This document shows, piece after piece, positions 27,262-35,405 of a DNA stretch of 64,000 bases. Every line of letters begins with the position of its first letter. Positions within the stretch are counted from its first letter, which is position 1. This DNA is from Mycobacteroides chelonae CCUG 47445 (GTDB lineage Bacteria > Actinomycetota > Actinomycetes > Mycobacteriales > Mycobacteriaceae). The stretch is taken from positions 930,001-994,000 of the forward strand of contig NZ_CP007220.1 of NCBI RefSeq assembly GCF_001632805.1, in the 5' to 3' direction. The notes under the pieces were generated by a model. That model saw nothing but the letters and a program-made list of their open reading frames with translations, did no database searches and was not told the origin of the DNA. The translations under genes were made by a program, and so were the position numbers.

Positions 27262-27277
27262 GCCTAGTCGACTAGGC
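27262..27277. promoter_or_regulatory. Perfect 16-bp palindrome GCCTAGTCGACTAGGC
   Basis: GCCTAGTC is followed directly by its complement GACTAGGC. It lies in a gene-free stretch between the DUF6192 fragment and a convergent secreted-protein gene, 39 bp past that gene's nearest stop. It could be an operator, a recombination or replication site, or a terminator without a T-run. Confidence 0.5.
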
Positions 27278-27315
27278 TAAGGCGAGCTAGTGCTGTTGTT
27301 GGCGACGCCGCACAT

Positions 27316-27780
27316 TCAGATGATGATGCGGACCTCTGGGGGGTTCGGGTTGGTGCTGACGCTGACCGCTACAGTGCCGGCACCCGGGCGCAACTTGACC
27401 GCCGCTATCCCGAACCGCCAGCCGTAGTGGCGCGCGATGCCTGGATCCGGCACTGAGGGCACGGTGACATGCTGTGTTCCACTCGCCCCTGTGTCGAGGT
27501 TGCGCCAGGATATGGTCGCAGCGGCGAAGCATGACTCATCTTTGTCGAATGCGTCAAAGCGCATTCGAACGTCGATGCCTGGTCCAACATAGTCGCTTTG
27601 CTGGACGGGGGACGTAATAGCGCTGGCGCCCATAACCCCCGAGCAATCCGGCGACACTGTCACCTCAGCGTCGTCGAATTCAGCCGATCCATCTGCCGAC
27701 GCCTGAGAAACGGGAAACACCAGCGTTGCTACTGAAAAGACCGCAGCGATTGACGTCGACCTTCGAAGAAGCACACGCAT
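27316..27780 (-). CDS. Small secreted hypothetical protein
   Basis: 154 residues from ATG 27780 behind AAGGAACTG. A clear Sec signal peptide (LLRRSTSIAAVFSVATLVFP with cleavage near SQASA) is followed by a beta-rich mature part of about 125 residues containing two Cys (PDCSGVMG and DESCFAAA) likely to form a disulfide. No family recognised. It stands alone. Confidence 0.65.
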   Translation of the reverse strand: MRVLLRRSTSIAAVFSVATLVFPVSQASADGSAEFDDAEVTVSPDCSGVMGASAITSPVQQSDYVGPGIDVRMRFDAFDKDESCFAAATISWRNLDTGASGTQHVTVPSVPDPGIARHYGWRFGIAAVKLRPGAGTVAVSVSTNPNPPEVRIII

Positions 27781-28240
27781 TTACAGTTCCTTAGGGTTGT
27801 CGACTCCTTAAGAATGTATCGCGCAACTATGTCAGCGTCATGCGCCGCCCGTGCGCGGAGCTTCTACGTGGGCACCGCTGATGCAACGGAGCAGTCTGCC
27901 GTAAGAGCGCGTCGCTCTTTGCAGAAAGGCGGTCGCGTCCGGAAAGTGACGGCTCATTGGTCCGCCGCCTCACGAGCGGGCGCGGTGTTTCCACGCGTCA
28001 TGATGGTTGCTAGCGGGCTGTAGATGGTCAGAAAGTGAATTAATGTGCAGCTGTGACCCGCCTCAGACTCGCCGCATGTGGCCACACCCACACCGGCGGA
28101 GCGGATTGGGGTGATCCATTTGCGGCGACCCGATGAGGTCAGCGCGAATCCACACCGCGAGGCCGTGCCCCCAACCATCTGGCGGCGCGTATGCGCGCCG
28201 CGTTCGGCCTGGCTGCAACGCCTGCTCTACGGTGCGCGCC
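27781..28240. other. Intergenic region, no gene seen
   Basis: 460 bp between the secreted-protein gene and a small hypothetical gene. Several short frames exist on both strands but all are Arg-rich shadows. No repeat or terminator stood out. Confidence 0.4.
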
Positions 28241-28525
28241 ATGACCACCAACAACACATTCGACCAGGGACGAGCGCCCAAGGCGCATATCGATCCCCGC
28301 TTGCAGGAAATCCTGGACGCCTACGACCGGGACGCACGACAGCGACACCAGGAAAAGGGCAAAGACAAAGACCAGGACCAGGGCGCGGGTCGCCGTCAAC
28401 AGAGGTCTGAATGCGACGGGCCTGGGCCGAGCTCTATGGGTAGGGCGGCGCCACAAATGCCGCAGATGTCACAGGTGCCGCCGTCATCGCCCGACGGCAA
28501 GGGGCGGGGATCCTCGGTCGGCTAA
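28241..28525 (+). CDS. Small hydrophilic hypothetical protein
   Basis: 94 residues from ATG 28241 (MTTNNTFDQGRAPKAHIDPR). The first half is acidic/basic and helical (LQEILDAYDRDARQRHQEKG), the second half is low-complexity and Pro/Met-rich. No domain recognised. The start is internal to a longer frame from 28133 whose N-terminus is Arg/Pro-rich and unlikely. Low confidence that it is expressed. Confidence 0.35.
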   Translation: MTTNNTFDQGRAPKAHIDPRLQEILDAYDRDARQRHQEKGKDKDQDQGAGRRQQRSECDGPGPSSMGRAAPQMPQMSQVPPSSPDGKGRGSSVG

Positions 28526-28603
28526 TTGTTCATCAGGACCTCAGATGCTCCGGTGACTGTGGGTCAGTGTCTTGGTCCTGTGGTGCACCGTGACGGTTGG
28601 TGC

Positions 28604-29014
28604 TCAGCTGGCTAGCCGGGTGATGCTTTCCAGTGATGCACGCACGCCGACGAGTTGATCCAGCAGCAGCCTGGCGTAGTCATCGTGCGGCAGAAGTTGC
28701 TGGTGGGGATAGACGGTGCCGGTGATCAGGCGCACGAATCGGGTTAGTGCGGTGTGGGCTTGGGCTCGTTCGTAGGCGATCCAGTCTGAGGGTTCCTCGG
28801 GAAAGGCGTAGCCGTTCTTGCGGGACCAGGCAAAAGGGGTCATGTGTTCCATGGCGGCGTGTTCCTTGATCTCTCTGAGACCATCACGGATCTGGCTTGC
28901 GGTCAGACCTGTTGCGGCACACAGCTGTTGCAGGGTGAGCCCGCCAGGGCGGGCTTGTAGAAGTGCCAAACGCACGCGCTCGGATTTGACGGTGCGGGGG
29001 ATGCGGTGGGGCAT
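28604..29014 (-). CDS. RacP-like winged-helix protein
   Basis: 136 residues. The N-terminal 55 residues (SERVRLALLQARPGGLTLQQ then LCAATGLTASQIRDGLREI) form a winged-helix DNA-binding domain. The rest resembles the RacP proteins that accompany RacO/DUF6192 in actinomycetes, as far as I recall those names. It starts 3 bases after the DUF6192 stop, so the two form an operon. Its role is unknown. Confidence 0.65.
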   Translation of the reverse strand: MPHRIPRTVKSERVRLALLQARPGGLTLQQLCAATGLTASQIRDGLREIKEHAAMEHMTPFAWSRKNGYAFPEEPSDWIAYERAQAHTALTRFVRLITGTVYPHQQLLPHDDYARLLLDQLVGVRASLESITRLAS

Positions 29015-29017
29015 GGT

Positions 29018-29902
29018 TCACCCGCCTTTGAGTAATTCGGCAAGCGCCTCATCAAGGCTGACATCCCCGGTGTCCATCGCGTGTTGTATCCAGTCGGCCG
29101 TGCTGCGCACCCGGGCCAGATTCTGCTCGACTGCGGCCCTTTCCTCAGTGCTGAACTCCTGGCCACGCAGGTTGGGCAGGATGCGGCCTACGCCGGCGAC
29201 GAACTGGGCGCAGGCACCCACCAGATCGATGTATTCGATGCTGTGCGAAAGCGCCCGGATGGCCGGTGTGCGCTGGCGTGCGCACACGATTGTTTGCCGG
29301 GATCGGTCGTATTGGGCGCTGTTGACCGCGTGGCGTGCTGATTGGTCGCCCATGGCTTCGAATGCGACGTTGGGGCGTTTGAGCAGGTCCCGGGCCACCG
29401 ATACCGCGACGTGATCGTCCTTGGTCAGATCGTGGACCTGGTTGACTTTCTCCTGGCTGGTAACTGGGGTGCGTGGCGTCCACCCTACTGCCCGGCGGGC
29501 AGCCTCGCTATCCCATCGGCGCTCACCAGTACGGCCGTTCTTGGGTGGCTTTTGTATCAGTGCGTACCGGTTGTCGTGGCCGGCGAGCACCTTGTGGATG
29601 TAGTGCGACACGGTGTGCACTCGCTGACCGTTGGGCCATCGTGAGGCGACCCACCGGTAGTCCATGATTGTCGATGCCGCCAGGCCAATGTCTTGGGCGT
29701 ACATGGCGATCGCGTCGGTGACGCTGAGCAGCTCGACGCCCGGGCCGGGGTGCGCTCCGCCGCGCGGCTGCAGCGGCTCGATTTCCAGGGCTCGGTCACC
29801 GAGTTCGAACTGGCAGCGTGATTGCTGCTCGACCAGGTTGCGTCCCTCGGTGACCAGCTGGTCATAGCGGCGCTTACTGACGTTTCCGATTTTTTCGGGC
29901 AT
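29018..29902 (-). CDS. DUF6192-family (RacO-like) protein
   Basis: 294 residues from ATG 29902 behind GAGGAGACAACA; the extension to 29983 is rejected. The N-terminus IGNVSKRRYDQLVTEGRNLV then EQQSRCQFELGDRALEIEPL matches the start of DUF6192 proteins. A second part (MYAQDIGLAASTIMDYRWVA) looks like a helical DNA-binding region, as in ParB/KorB-type HTH stretches. It is followed by a RacP-like gene. A truncated second copy of its N-terminus is at 26935-27093. Function unknown; often seen on actinomycete accessory elements. Confidence 0.75.
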   Translation of the reverse strand: MPEKIGNVSKRRYDQLVTEGRNLVEQQSRCQFELGDRALEIEPLQPRGGAHPGPGVELLSVTDAIAMYAQDIGLAASTIMDYRWVASRWPNGQRVHTVSHYIHKVLAGHDNRYALIQKPPKNGRTGERRWDSEAARRAVGWTPRTPVTSQEKVNQVHDLTKDDHVAVSVARDLLKRPNVAFEAMGDQSARHAVNSAQYDRSRQTIVCARQRTPAIRALSHSIEYIDLVGACAQFVAGVGRILPNLRGQEFSTEERAAVEQNLARVRSTADWIQHAMDTGDVSLDEALAELLKGG

Positions 29903-30211
29903 TGTTGTCTCCTCGCGTGATTCCCCTGTCCGGGGCCACGCGGGCCTGCACTGCACCTGGTGCTCGATGCACCGCGGTCGCACTGTCTGTGCGCCGTGGG
30001 CCGAACCCCTGCGCTGCAGCGGGGGCCCGCATGATCGATGTGCTTGTGTCTATCACCTTCTTGCGCGCACCGGTGCCGCTTGAAGAACGGCTGCAAACCG
30101 GCTGATGCATCATTGTGCGCTCCCCGAGGCCGCCGATCAAGAGTTTCGGATCATTAATTACGCAGGTCAAGCCCGGTGTGAAAGGGATTGTGTAGCCGTT
30201 CGCGGTAACGG
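29903..30211. other. Intergenic region with one doubtful frame
   Basis: 309 bp between the zinc-finger gene and the DUF6192 gene. A minus-strand frame from a GTG at 30263 to 29874 begins with a plausible beta-rich stretch (LPFAADVTVTVTANGYTIPF) but turns into low-complexity sequence and overlaps both neighbours. I see no firm gene. Confidence 0.35.
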
Positions 30212-30526
30212 TCACGGTGACGTCTGCAGCGAACGGCAACGCCGCCAAGCCCGGGTCCGGCACCGATGCGAACAGTAAATAGTCCCAGCGCGGTGCTCGA
30301 GTCCGACGACCCAGGTGCTCTCACACTCAGCGCATCGGGCCCGCAACTGGCCCCCGCCGCGCATCGCGCAGATCCGCGAGCGGCTGCGTTGGGCCCAACG
30401 CCAATGCTTTGCCCGGCACGCGGATGAACAATAGAGAGCATCGTGGCGCAACCGGTCCGGTATCTGAGCGCCACAGGCCGGGCAGTAGCGGGCCGCAACC
30501 ATGCCGCGATCTACCTGAGCAACCAT
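30212..30526 (-). CDS. Small protein with two zinc-finger-like Cys clusters
   Basis: 104 residues from ATG 30526 behind AAGGAGG. Two clusters are visible: YCPACGAQIPDRLRHDALYC then SSACRAKHW (residues about 14-43), and RCAECESTWVV with YCSHRCRTRAW (about 65-92). Each has C-x2-C followed by C-x3-C, as in treble-clef or zinc-ribbon modules. The basic composition suggests nucleic-acid binding. Similar small proteins occur in actinobacterial phages and plasmids. Confidence 0.65.
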   Translation of the reverse strand: MVAQVDRGMVAARYCPACGAQIPDRLRHDALYCSSACRAKHWRWAQRSRSRICAMRGGGQLRARCAECESTWVVGLEHRAGTIYCSHRCRTRAWRRCRSLQTSP

Positions 30527-30618
30527 CTGGGCCTCCTTGCTCTGGTTGTCTCAACCGTAGTTCGATCTGCCCTGAGACGTTGGGCATTTGGCACGGGCCA
30601 GCTGTTCCTGAAGTTGTT

Positions 30619-30954
30619 CTAGCGCTGACCGTTTGAGAGGCGGGCGATTTCGCCGTGCGCGGCCGCCAGCGCTTCGTCGCGGGCTTTGAGTTCGGTTCTG
30701 AGTTTGGACAGGTGGGTTTGCTGGGTGGCCAGCTGGCGGCGCAGCGTCTGAGCGCGGATCACCTCCAGCAGGTCGGGGTGGGCGTAGATGGTTTTACGGG
30801 TGACCTTGGCGGTGCGGGCAACGGCGTTAACGTTGATCGGCTCGCCGTGTTTGCGCAGATTGCGGATGGCTTTGTCGATGCGGCGGCGAGCCTCGTCGCA
30901 GCGCTGCTGGGCGTGGCGGCGCAGCCCGTCGGTTGCGCGGGTGTGCTCAGCCAT
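30619..30954 (-). CDS. DUF6262-like (Tn554 TnpC-type) coiled-coil protein
   Basis: 111 residues. An HTH-like segment INVNAVARTAKVTRKTIYAH is followed by PDLLEVIRAQ and a coiled coil to the C-terminus (LSKLRTELKARDEALAAAHG). This is the pattern of DUF6262 proteins, which normally sit downstream of two tyrosine recombinases in Tn554-like elements. No such recombinases flank it here, so it is probably a leftover of a decayed element. Confidence 0.65.
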   Translation of the reverse strand: MAEHTRATDGLRRHAQQRCDEARRRIDKAIRNLRKHGEPINVNAVARTAKVTRKTIYAHPDLLEVIRAQTLRRQLATQQTHLSKLRTELKARDEALAAAHGEIARLSNGQR

Positions 30955-31087
30955 CGCCGCGCCGCTGACCGCTGACGTGGTTCATGGTGCTCTCGTGGGC
31001 GCCGCGCGGCTGCAAAGCCCGGTGGCGGCGGCGTGGTCGAAGACTAGCCGGGGCGCCCGCACGTGCTTCCAGCTGCGTGTCCTGGAC

Positions 31088-31852
31088 TTAGACGTTGGCG
31101 GCAATGCCGTGCATCTCCCAAACAAGCAGTTCGGCACCGTCCTTTTCGGCAGTAAGCCGATGCCCACCGGTACGGGTGAGCCGGACCGCGTCACCTTGCT
31201 GAAGCTGACCGTAACCTTCGAATTCGACCTCGCCGCGGGCAACGAAGACATGCCCGTGGGGGGCGTCTGGCACCTGAATGGACCGTCCGGCGTCTAATCG
31301 CGCGACATGCAAAGTAGCGTAACGATTTCCGAATGTGATCGCGGCATCGTTGCGGTGTTTGGGCATCCCGGACGCCATGGGCACCAGTGTGTTGCCGGCA
31401 AGCTCGGCGGCAATGTCCAGTTCCTGATAGCCCGGTGGCCGATGCAGTTCATCCGGCGGGATCCACATCTGCACCACCCGGAGCCGTGAACGTTCACGTC
31501 GTCCTGCCCCGTTGCGTTCGGCGTGCACGATCCCGGTCCCCGCACTCATGCGCTGGGCAAGCCCTGGATAGATGACGCCCTCGTTCCCCAGCGAATCCCT
31601 GTGTACAACTGAGCCCTCAAGCACCCACGTGATGATTTCCACGTCCCGGTGCGCGTGCATGTCGAAACCTTCGCCCGGCTCAATGGTGTCTTCGTTGTGC
31701 ACCATCAGCACACCATGCGCATTGGCCGCGAAATCGAAATTTCCTGTGGCAGGGAACGATTGCCATGATTGGAGCCACTCATTCGACCAATGTCCGCGCT
31801 GGGCACTGCGGATGACTCGGACGGGCGTGGATTCGCCGGAAATTGAAAGCAC
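31088..31852 (-). CDS. Pirin-family bicupin protein
   Basis: 254 residues if started at GTG 31852; a TTG at 31879 adds nine. The first cupin carries the metal-binding HAHRDVEIITWVLEGSVVHR and later GTGIVHAERN, giving the usual His-His-His-Glu set. The C-terminal cupin is degenerate, as in YhhW-type pirins. Members include quercetinases and redox-sensing proteins. It stands alone. A short palindrome ATACG-CA-CGTAT lies upstream at 31945-31956. Confidence 0.88.
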   Translation of the reverse strand: MLSISGESTPVRVIRSAQRGHWSNEWLQSWQSFPATGNFDFAANAHGVLMVHNEDTIEPGEGFDMHAHRDVEIITWVLEGSVVHRDSLGNEGVIYPGLAQRMSAGTGIVHAERNGAGRRERSRLRVVQMWIPPDELHRPPGYQELDIAAELAGNTLVPMASGMPKHRNDAAITFGNRYATLHVARLDAGRSIQVPDAPHGHVFVARGEVEFEGYGQLQQGDAVRLTRTGGHRLTAEKDGAELLVWEMHGIAANV

Positions 31853-32358
31853 CCCTCTCCAACTAACAAGTGCGCGCAAACCTGCCGATCGCAGGTAGTC
31901 CTCCTGCGTTGTGGGTCGGTCACGCCATAGGCGCGCGGTGTTCGATACGCACGTATTCTAGCCGTCATCGGCCGTCATCGGCCGTCAGTTGGACGACGAG
32001 AACACGGCGTCGGCAGCTTCGGCCGAGGTCCGGCGATGAGCATGCACTGTGTTGCGCATTGGCCTGAGGCGGCTGTTCGGGCCTGAGAGCCGGAGTGTGG
32101 AGGAGGCGCCGCGGGATTCGCCAGCCCCTCACACTTCAGCGACACATTCCACGCCCTGAGCGGCCTCACCGCCATTGAGCTGCTCCGCGCTGGCGCGCGA
32201 ATCATCCTCCTGGACTGACTATTTCGGCCTGCACATTGCATGGGCGCAACTTGCATCGGTCGGCAGTGTCAGCCAGCGAACCGATCGATACCGCTCGAAT
32301 CCAGCACCGCATGGTGACATGCCTCACCAACGCGCACTACCACTCGCAGCTGTGCCGT
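31853..32358. other. Intergenic region with a short tandem repeat
   Basis: No gene seen in these 506 bp. At 31961-31987 the 10-bp unit GCCGTCATCG is repeated twice and followed by GCCGTCA. The palindrome ATACG-CA-CGTAT (31945-31956) just before it may be an operator for the pirin gene. Confidence 0.45.
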
Positions 32359-32700
32359 ATGGCGTCGGCGACCACAGCCCCCGGCCGAATCGGTTCGTGC
32401 CTCGTTCGACATCTCGTGCGCGGTCACGTTCTGATCTATCGGGTCAGTCGTGAACGCTCGGCTAACACGTGTCGGTTTTCCCTGATGGTGCCGTTCGATC
32501 ACGTCGGGAAAAGCGGAATGCCCCGAGCGACGCCCTTGGTCTACATGCCCGACGAAGATCGATACAGCATTGTCGCAGCTAAAGAGGGACACCCCGCAAC
32601 CCGGCCTGGCTTGTGGCGTCTATCCAGCTCCGGCCCTGCGCGCGGCGAAGAGACGGGGGCCGGTCGCGGCGTCTACGCGTTCTAGATTTGGCAACTCCGC
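32359..32700 (+). pseudogene. Decayed Ddn-type (deazaflavin-dependent nitroreductase family) gene
   Basis: The frame from about 32359 encodes KSGMPRATPLVYMPDEDRYS then IVAAKEG, matching the conserved GRKSGKPRTTPLVYLPDGDRYVVVAS core of Ddn-family enzymes. The expected NPAW motif that should follow appears in the next frame (AACCCGGCCTGG near 32597), so a single-base frameshift separates them. The C-terminal third is missing, and repeat copy B starts 57 bp further. An intact family member is at 42017-42502. Confidence 0.65.
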
Positions 32701-32928
32701 GTTCCGAGGCCATAAACAGCGCCGATGTCGATCGGCACCGTTTGGGTTTTCAACACGTCCCCGAGGGCGGGGGACCTGTGTGAATAGGTGTCTAAAACTC
32801 TAGCGGTTCGGTCGGGGTGCTCTGGACGTCGGCTGGTGGTGAGTCGGCTCTGTTGCAGGCGGTGCGTGTGGGGCCTGACGTGTCCAGTGGGGCTTTTGTG
32901 ACTGGGCGGCGGATAGACCGGTGCCTGG

Positions 32929-34344
32929 TTAGGCTGTGGTGATTTTTTGACGGCGCCCGTGGAGGTAGTGGGCGATGGCGTTGCGGCCCAACGCGAATCC
33001 GATCATCACAGCGTGCTGACGGGTGGGGCTGTGGGCGGTCATGCGTCCGCCGTAGAGAGTGCGGTCGAGGGTGTTGTTGAGTGATTCGGCGTCTTCGCGC
33101 CAGCCGTAGCAGCGGTCATAGATGCTCTTGCCAGTGTCGGTCTTGGTGTGCTGGCGAAGGTGCTCGGCGCGGTTGTAGCCGCGTTTGTCATCCTCGTCGG
33201 TGTTGTCGAGGCGACGGGACTGGACGGTGCCGCAAGTGGTGGCGAAGTCGATGTACCAGCGGTGGGTGCCGCCTCGGTTGCGGCGCGAGTAGATCTTGTC
33301 GACCGGCAGCGGCTCATAGGTCATCTCGCCGGTGTCGATGATGCTGCGTTCATGGAGGCGGCCGTCGAGGGTCCAGATGTCGTGAGTATCGCGGCATGTG
33401 CACGTGATTTGGGTGAAGAAGGTGGGTTTGGCGGTGCCCGAGTGTGGTGGTACCAGGACGGTCAGGCCCTGTTTCATGGCGTGGTTGATGTGCGTGCCGC
33501 GGAAGGCCCCGTCGTAGCAGATACCGTCGACGCGCAGGTCGGGATGGGCGATGACATTGTCGAGCATGGTGATCGCGATGCCGGCCTCGCCCTTGTAACC
33601 CTTGCCATGTGGGACGGGTGCGGTGTCGAGGATGGCACGCAGGTTCCGGGCGTTGTCTGGCCGGGCGGACAGGGTGGCGAATTTGGCGCCGTAGCGGAAT
33701 TCGGGTGCGCCGTCACCGTTTTGGACTTCGCTGTGAGCGACTATGCGGCAGCGCCCGGCGGCGGTGAGTCGCTCGACGGTCTTCTTGCGGTACGGAGGTG
33801 GCACGACGGTGCCGTCTCCAACGACGAACTGGCCGCGGGTGGGGTCGGTGCGCGATACCCGCTTGTTGGGGTTCAGGCAGCCCAGTCGGCGGGCCAGTTC
33901 TGCGCCGGTTTGGCGCAGGCCGTCTTGCAGCTGCTCGATATGTCGGTCGAGCTTCGGTTGTGCGTAGGTGTGATGGTGGCGTTTCGGGGGCGTGGCACGA
34001 GCGGTATGGTCGTGGTCGGCGGCGTGTCCGCGGATAATGTCCCAGTAGTCGGGGCTGTTCATGATCCGGCTGGCGGCATTGGCCGAGCCGAACGCACCGT
34101 GCAGGGACGTGTGGACGATATGCACCCAGTTGGGGTACATCGGAGGCCGCCCCGGTGTGCCTGGTTCGCGGTCGGGGATGCGGTCGGCGATGGCGTATTG
34201 GGCTGGGTCGGAGGCAATCGCGCGGACTTTCTCGATCTCCACCAGCGTGTGATCGTCCGGGGTGTGGAGTTGCTGGCGGCGCCATTGATCGATCCGGTCG
34301 GCACCATAGATGGTGCGACGTGGGCGGTGCGGCGGCAGAGACAT
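32929..34344 (-). CDS. DDE-type transposase-like protein (copy B)
   Basis: 471 residues, identical to the protein encoded at 4638-6053, with the same candidate acidic residues (GDGTVV, CYDGAF, REDAES). The full coding sequence and downstream region are retained. The upstream recombinase gene is cut at the repeat border, so any promoter located beyond it in copy A is absent here; expression would depend on new flanking sequence. Confidence 0.7.
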   Translation of the reverse strand: MSLPPHRPRRTIYGADRIDQWRRQQLHTPDDHTLVEIEKVRAIASDPAQYAIADRIPDREPGTPGRPPMYPNWVHIVHTSLHGAFGSANAASRIMNSPDYWDIIRGHAADHDHTARATPPKRHHHTYAQPKLDRHIEQLQDGLRQTGAELARRLGCLNPNKRVSRTDPTRGQFVVGDGTVVPPPYRKKTVERLTAAGRCRIVAHSEVQNGDGAPEFRYGAKFATLSARPDNARNLRAILDTAPVPHGKGYKGEAGIAITMLDNVIAHPDLRVDGICYDGAFRGTHINHAMKQGLTVLVPPHSGTAKPTFFTQITCTCRDTHDIWTLDGRLHERSIIDTGEMTYEPLPVDKIYSRRNRGGTHRWYIDFATTCGTVQSRRLDNTDEDDKRGYNRAEHLRQHTKTDTGKSIYDRCYGWREDAESLNNTLDRTLYGGRMTAHSPTRQHAVMIGFALGRNAIAHYLHGRRQKITTA

Positions 34345-34350
34345 GTGCGA

Positions 34351-34596
34351 TCAGTCGTCTTGGCGCCATTGGTAGCCGATGAGCGCGGCGGTGCCATCAA
34401 GTGACCCGGAGCCGATCAGCTTGGCCGCCAATTCGATTCGGCCGGTTTCTTCGAAGACCTGCCGGGCGGCGTGAGCGGTCAGCGAGGACGGTTTGATTCC
34501 AGTGGTTGTGCTCAGGCTTGCGCGTGTGAGGACATCGCGGACGGTCACGCACACTCTGGCCTGCCGTTGCGCATCGGAGCCGTCGGAGCCGGTGCA
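34351..34596 (-). pseudogene. 3' fragment of the tyrosine recombinase-like gene
   Basis: The last 81 codons of the gene at 6060-7004 are present, including HAAR and the tyrosine in IGYQW. The core-binding domain and the first catalytic segment are gone. The frame continues past the border to 34743 through unrelated antisense sequence, so that longer frame is chimeric. Confidence 0.85.
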
Positions 34597-34794
34597 GCCC
34601 TGCGCAACCAGCTGATCAATTCCCTTGGGCTGCAGCAGGAAAGGGGAATTCTTCAACCAGTCAGCGACACCTGGCCCGCCACGAGATACCTGGCAGACTC
34701 GGCGATGGGCCAAACGCTTGACGGCGCAGCCGGTATCCGGCACCAGGTGCGCGTGGTATCTGATTGGCGCGCCGATAGCGACCAGCAGCTGTGA
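34597..34794 (+). pseudogene. 5'-truncated copy of the small gene paired with RHH
   Basis: The 66 in-frame codons (ALRNQLINSLGLQQERGILQ onwards) align with the C-terminal 65 residues of the 108-residue protein at 10168-10494. The N-terminal 40 codons have been replaced by repeat copy B. A chimeric frame from 34471 runs through the junction. The stop still overlaps the RHH start by 4 bases, so it may supply translational coupling for that gene. Confidence 0.75.
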
Positions 34795-35084
34795 GTGTCA
34801 CTCCGCGCCGCACCGTGCGAGTTCCTGGCCATGAGTGGGACTCAGGACACTCCAAAGCCCAAGACGAAGGCGACAATCTGACCAACGTGATCCGTCGTCT
34901 ATTGCGTGGATATCTCAGCGGATCGAGCATCGAGTACCTTGCCACTCCGAACAATCCGTCGATCAGCAAGCTGGTCAGCGGGATTACTGGTCGCTATGAA
35001 GATGTACGGAAGCTTTACCCCGCCAAACACTGGCGCCCCGAAGAACGCGATGTGTCCGGCTACCGACCTGCGGGACGACGATAA
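34791..35084 (+). CDS. Ribbon-helix-helix DNA-binding protein (second copy)
   Basis: 97 residues from GTG 34791. RRTVRVPGHEWDSGHSKAQD and DNLTNVIRRLLRGYLSG repeat the RHH pattern of the protein at 10491-10784, with substitutions throughout the protein. Its partner gene is truncated and the AGCATG palindromes found upstream of the first copy are absent here. It may still act on the operators at 10.1 kb in trans. Confidence 0.7.
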   Translation: MSVTPRRTVRVPGHEWDSGHSKAQDEGDNLTNVIRRLLRGYLSGSSIEYLATPNNPSISKLVSGITGRYEDVRKLYPAKHWRPEERDVSGYRPAGRR

Positions 35085-35381
35085 AAGCACATAGTTGAGT
35101 CATCGCGACGCAAGTGAATCGGTCGACTACGAATCAGCTGTTGGAAACAATGGTGCTGCTACGCCGACGAGTCGGCATGGCTGGTAGCGGCCATAAATCC
35201 GTAATCATCAGCGTTGCAACGAGTTCCGCTGACACAGGCTGAGGCATGCTGGTGTTGCACTTGTGTTGTGGCCGAGCTGACCCGGCGCGAATTTGGGTGT
35301 TGCGCATTGCCGGATTGAGGCATTGTTGGCCATCTGGGCGGTGATGTGAAGGCTTCCGGTCCAGGGGGCGCCGATCACTGC
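35085..35381. other. Intergenic region similar to that after the first RHH gene
   Basis: No gene seen. The segment near 35150-35185 (GTGCTGCTACG and ATGGCTGGT) resembles 10825-10860 behind the first RHH gene. This shows that the older duplication extends to about here before the ClC gene interrupts it. Confidence 0.5.
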
Positions 35382-35402
35382 AGTATGCAACTGTTGCATA
35401 CT
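35382..35402. promoter_or_regulatory. Palindrome with 10-bp arms upstream of the ClC gene
   Basis: AGTATGCAAC (35382-35391) and GTTGCATACT (35393-35402) flank a single T. It lies immediately before the proposed ClC start at 35406. Its half-site AGTATGCAA recurs at 39104 (AGTATGCAATACT) and in a near-form at 39976 (ACTATGCAATAGT). It is probably a repressor site that would block transcription or initiation here. Confidence 0.75.
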
Positions 35403-35405
35403 TCG

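Larger units (their letters stand above)
32757..34596. repeat. 1840-bp direct repeat, copy B
   Basis: Same sequence and orientation as 4466-6305. Its left end again starts with the GTCCCC/GGGGAC hairpin. Its right end cuts the recombinase gene and abuts, without a gap, the 3' half of a homologue of the 10168-10494 gene. No target-site duplication was seen. The flanking genes are diverged copies of those to the right of copy A, while the 1840 bp itself is unchanged. That implies a recent transfer or conversion on top of an older duplication. Confidence 0.95.

Noticed and set aside
29874..30263. 129-residue minus-strand frame
   Set aside because: Only the first 40 residues look protein-like; the frame overlaps both neighbours and ends in low-complexity sequence.
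31961..31987. CRISPR-like or iteron array
   Set aside because: Only two full 10-bp units and a partial third, with no spacers and no replication or cas genes nearby.
34471..34794. 107-residue plus-strand frame spanning the repeat B border
   Set aside because: Its first half is antisense recombinase sequence fused by chance to the remnant of the small gene; it is a junction artefact.
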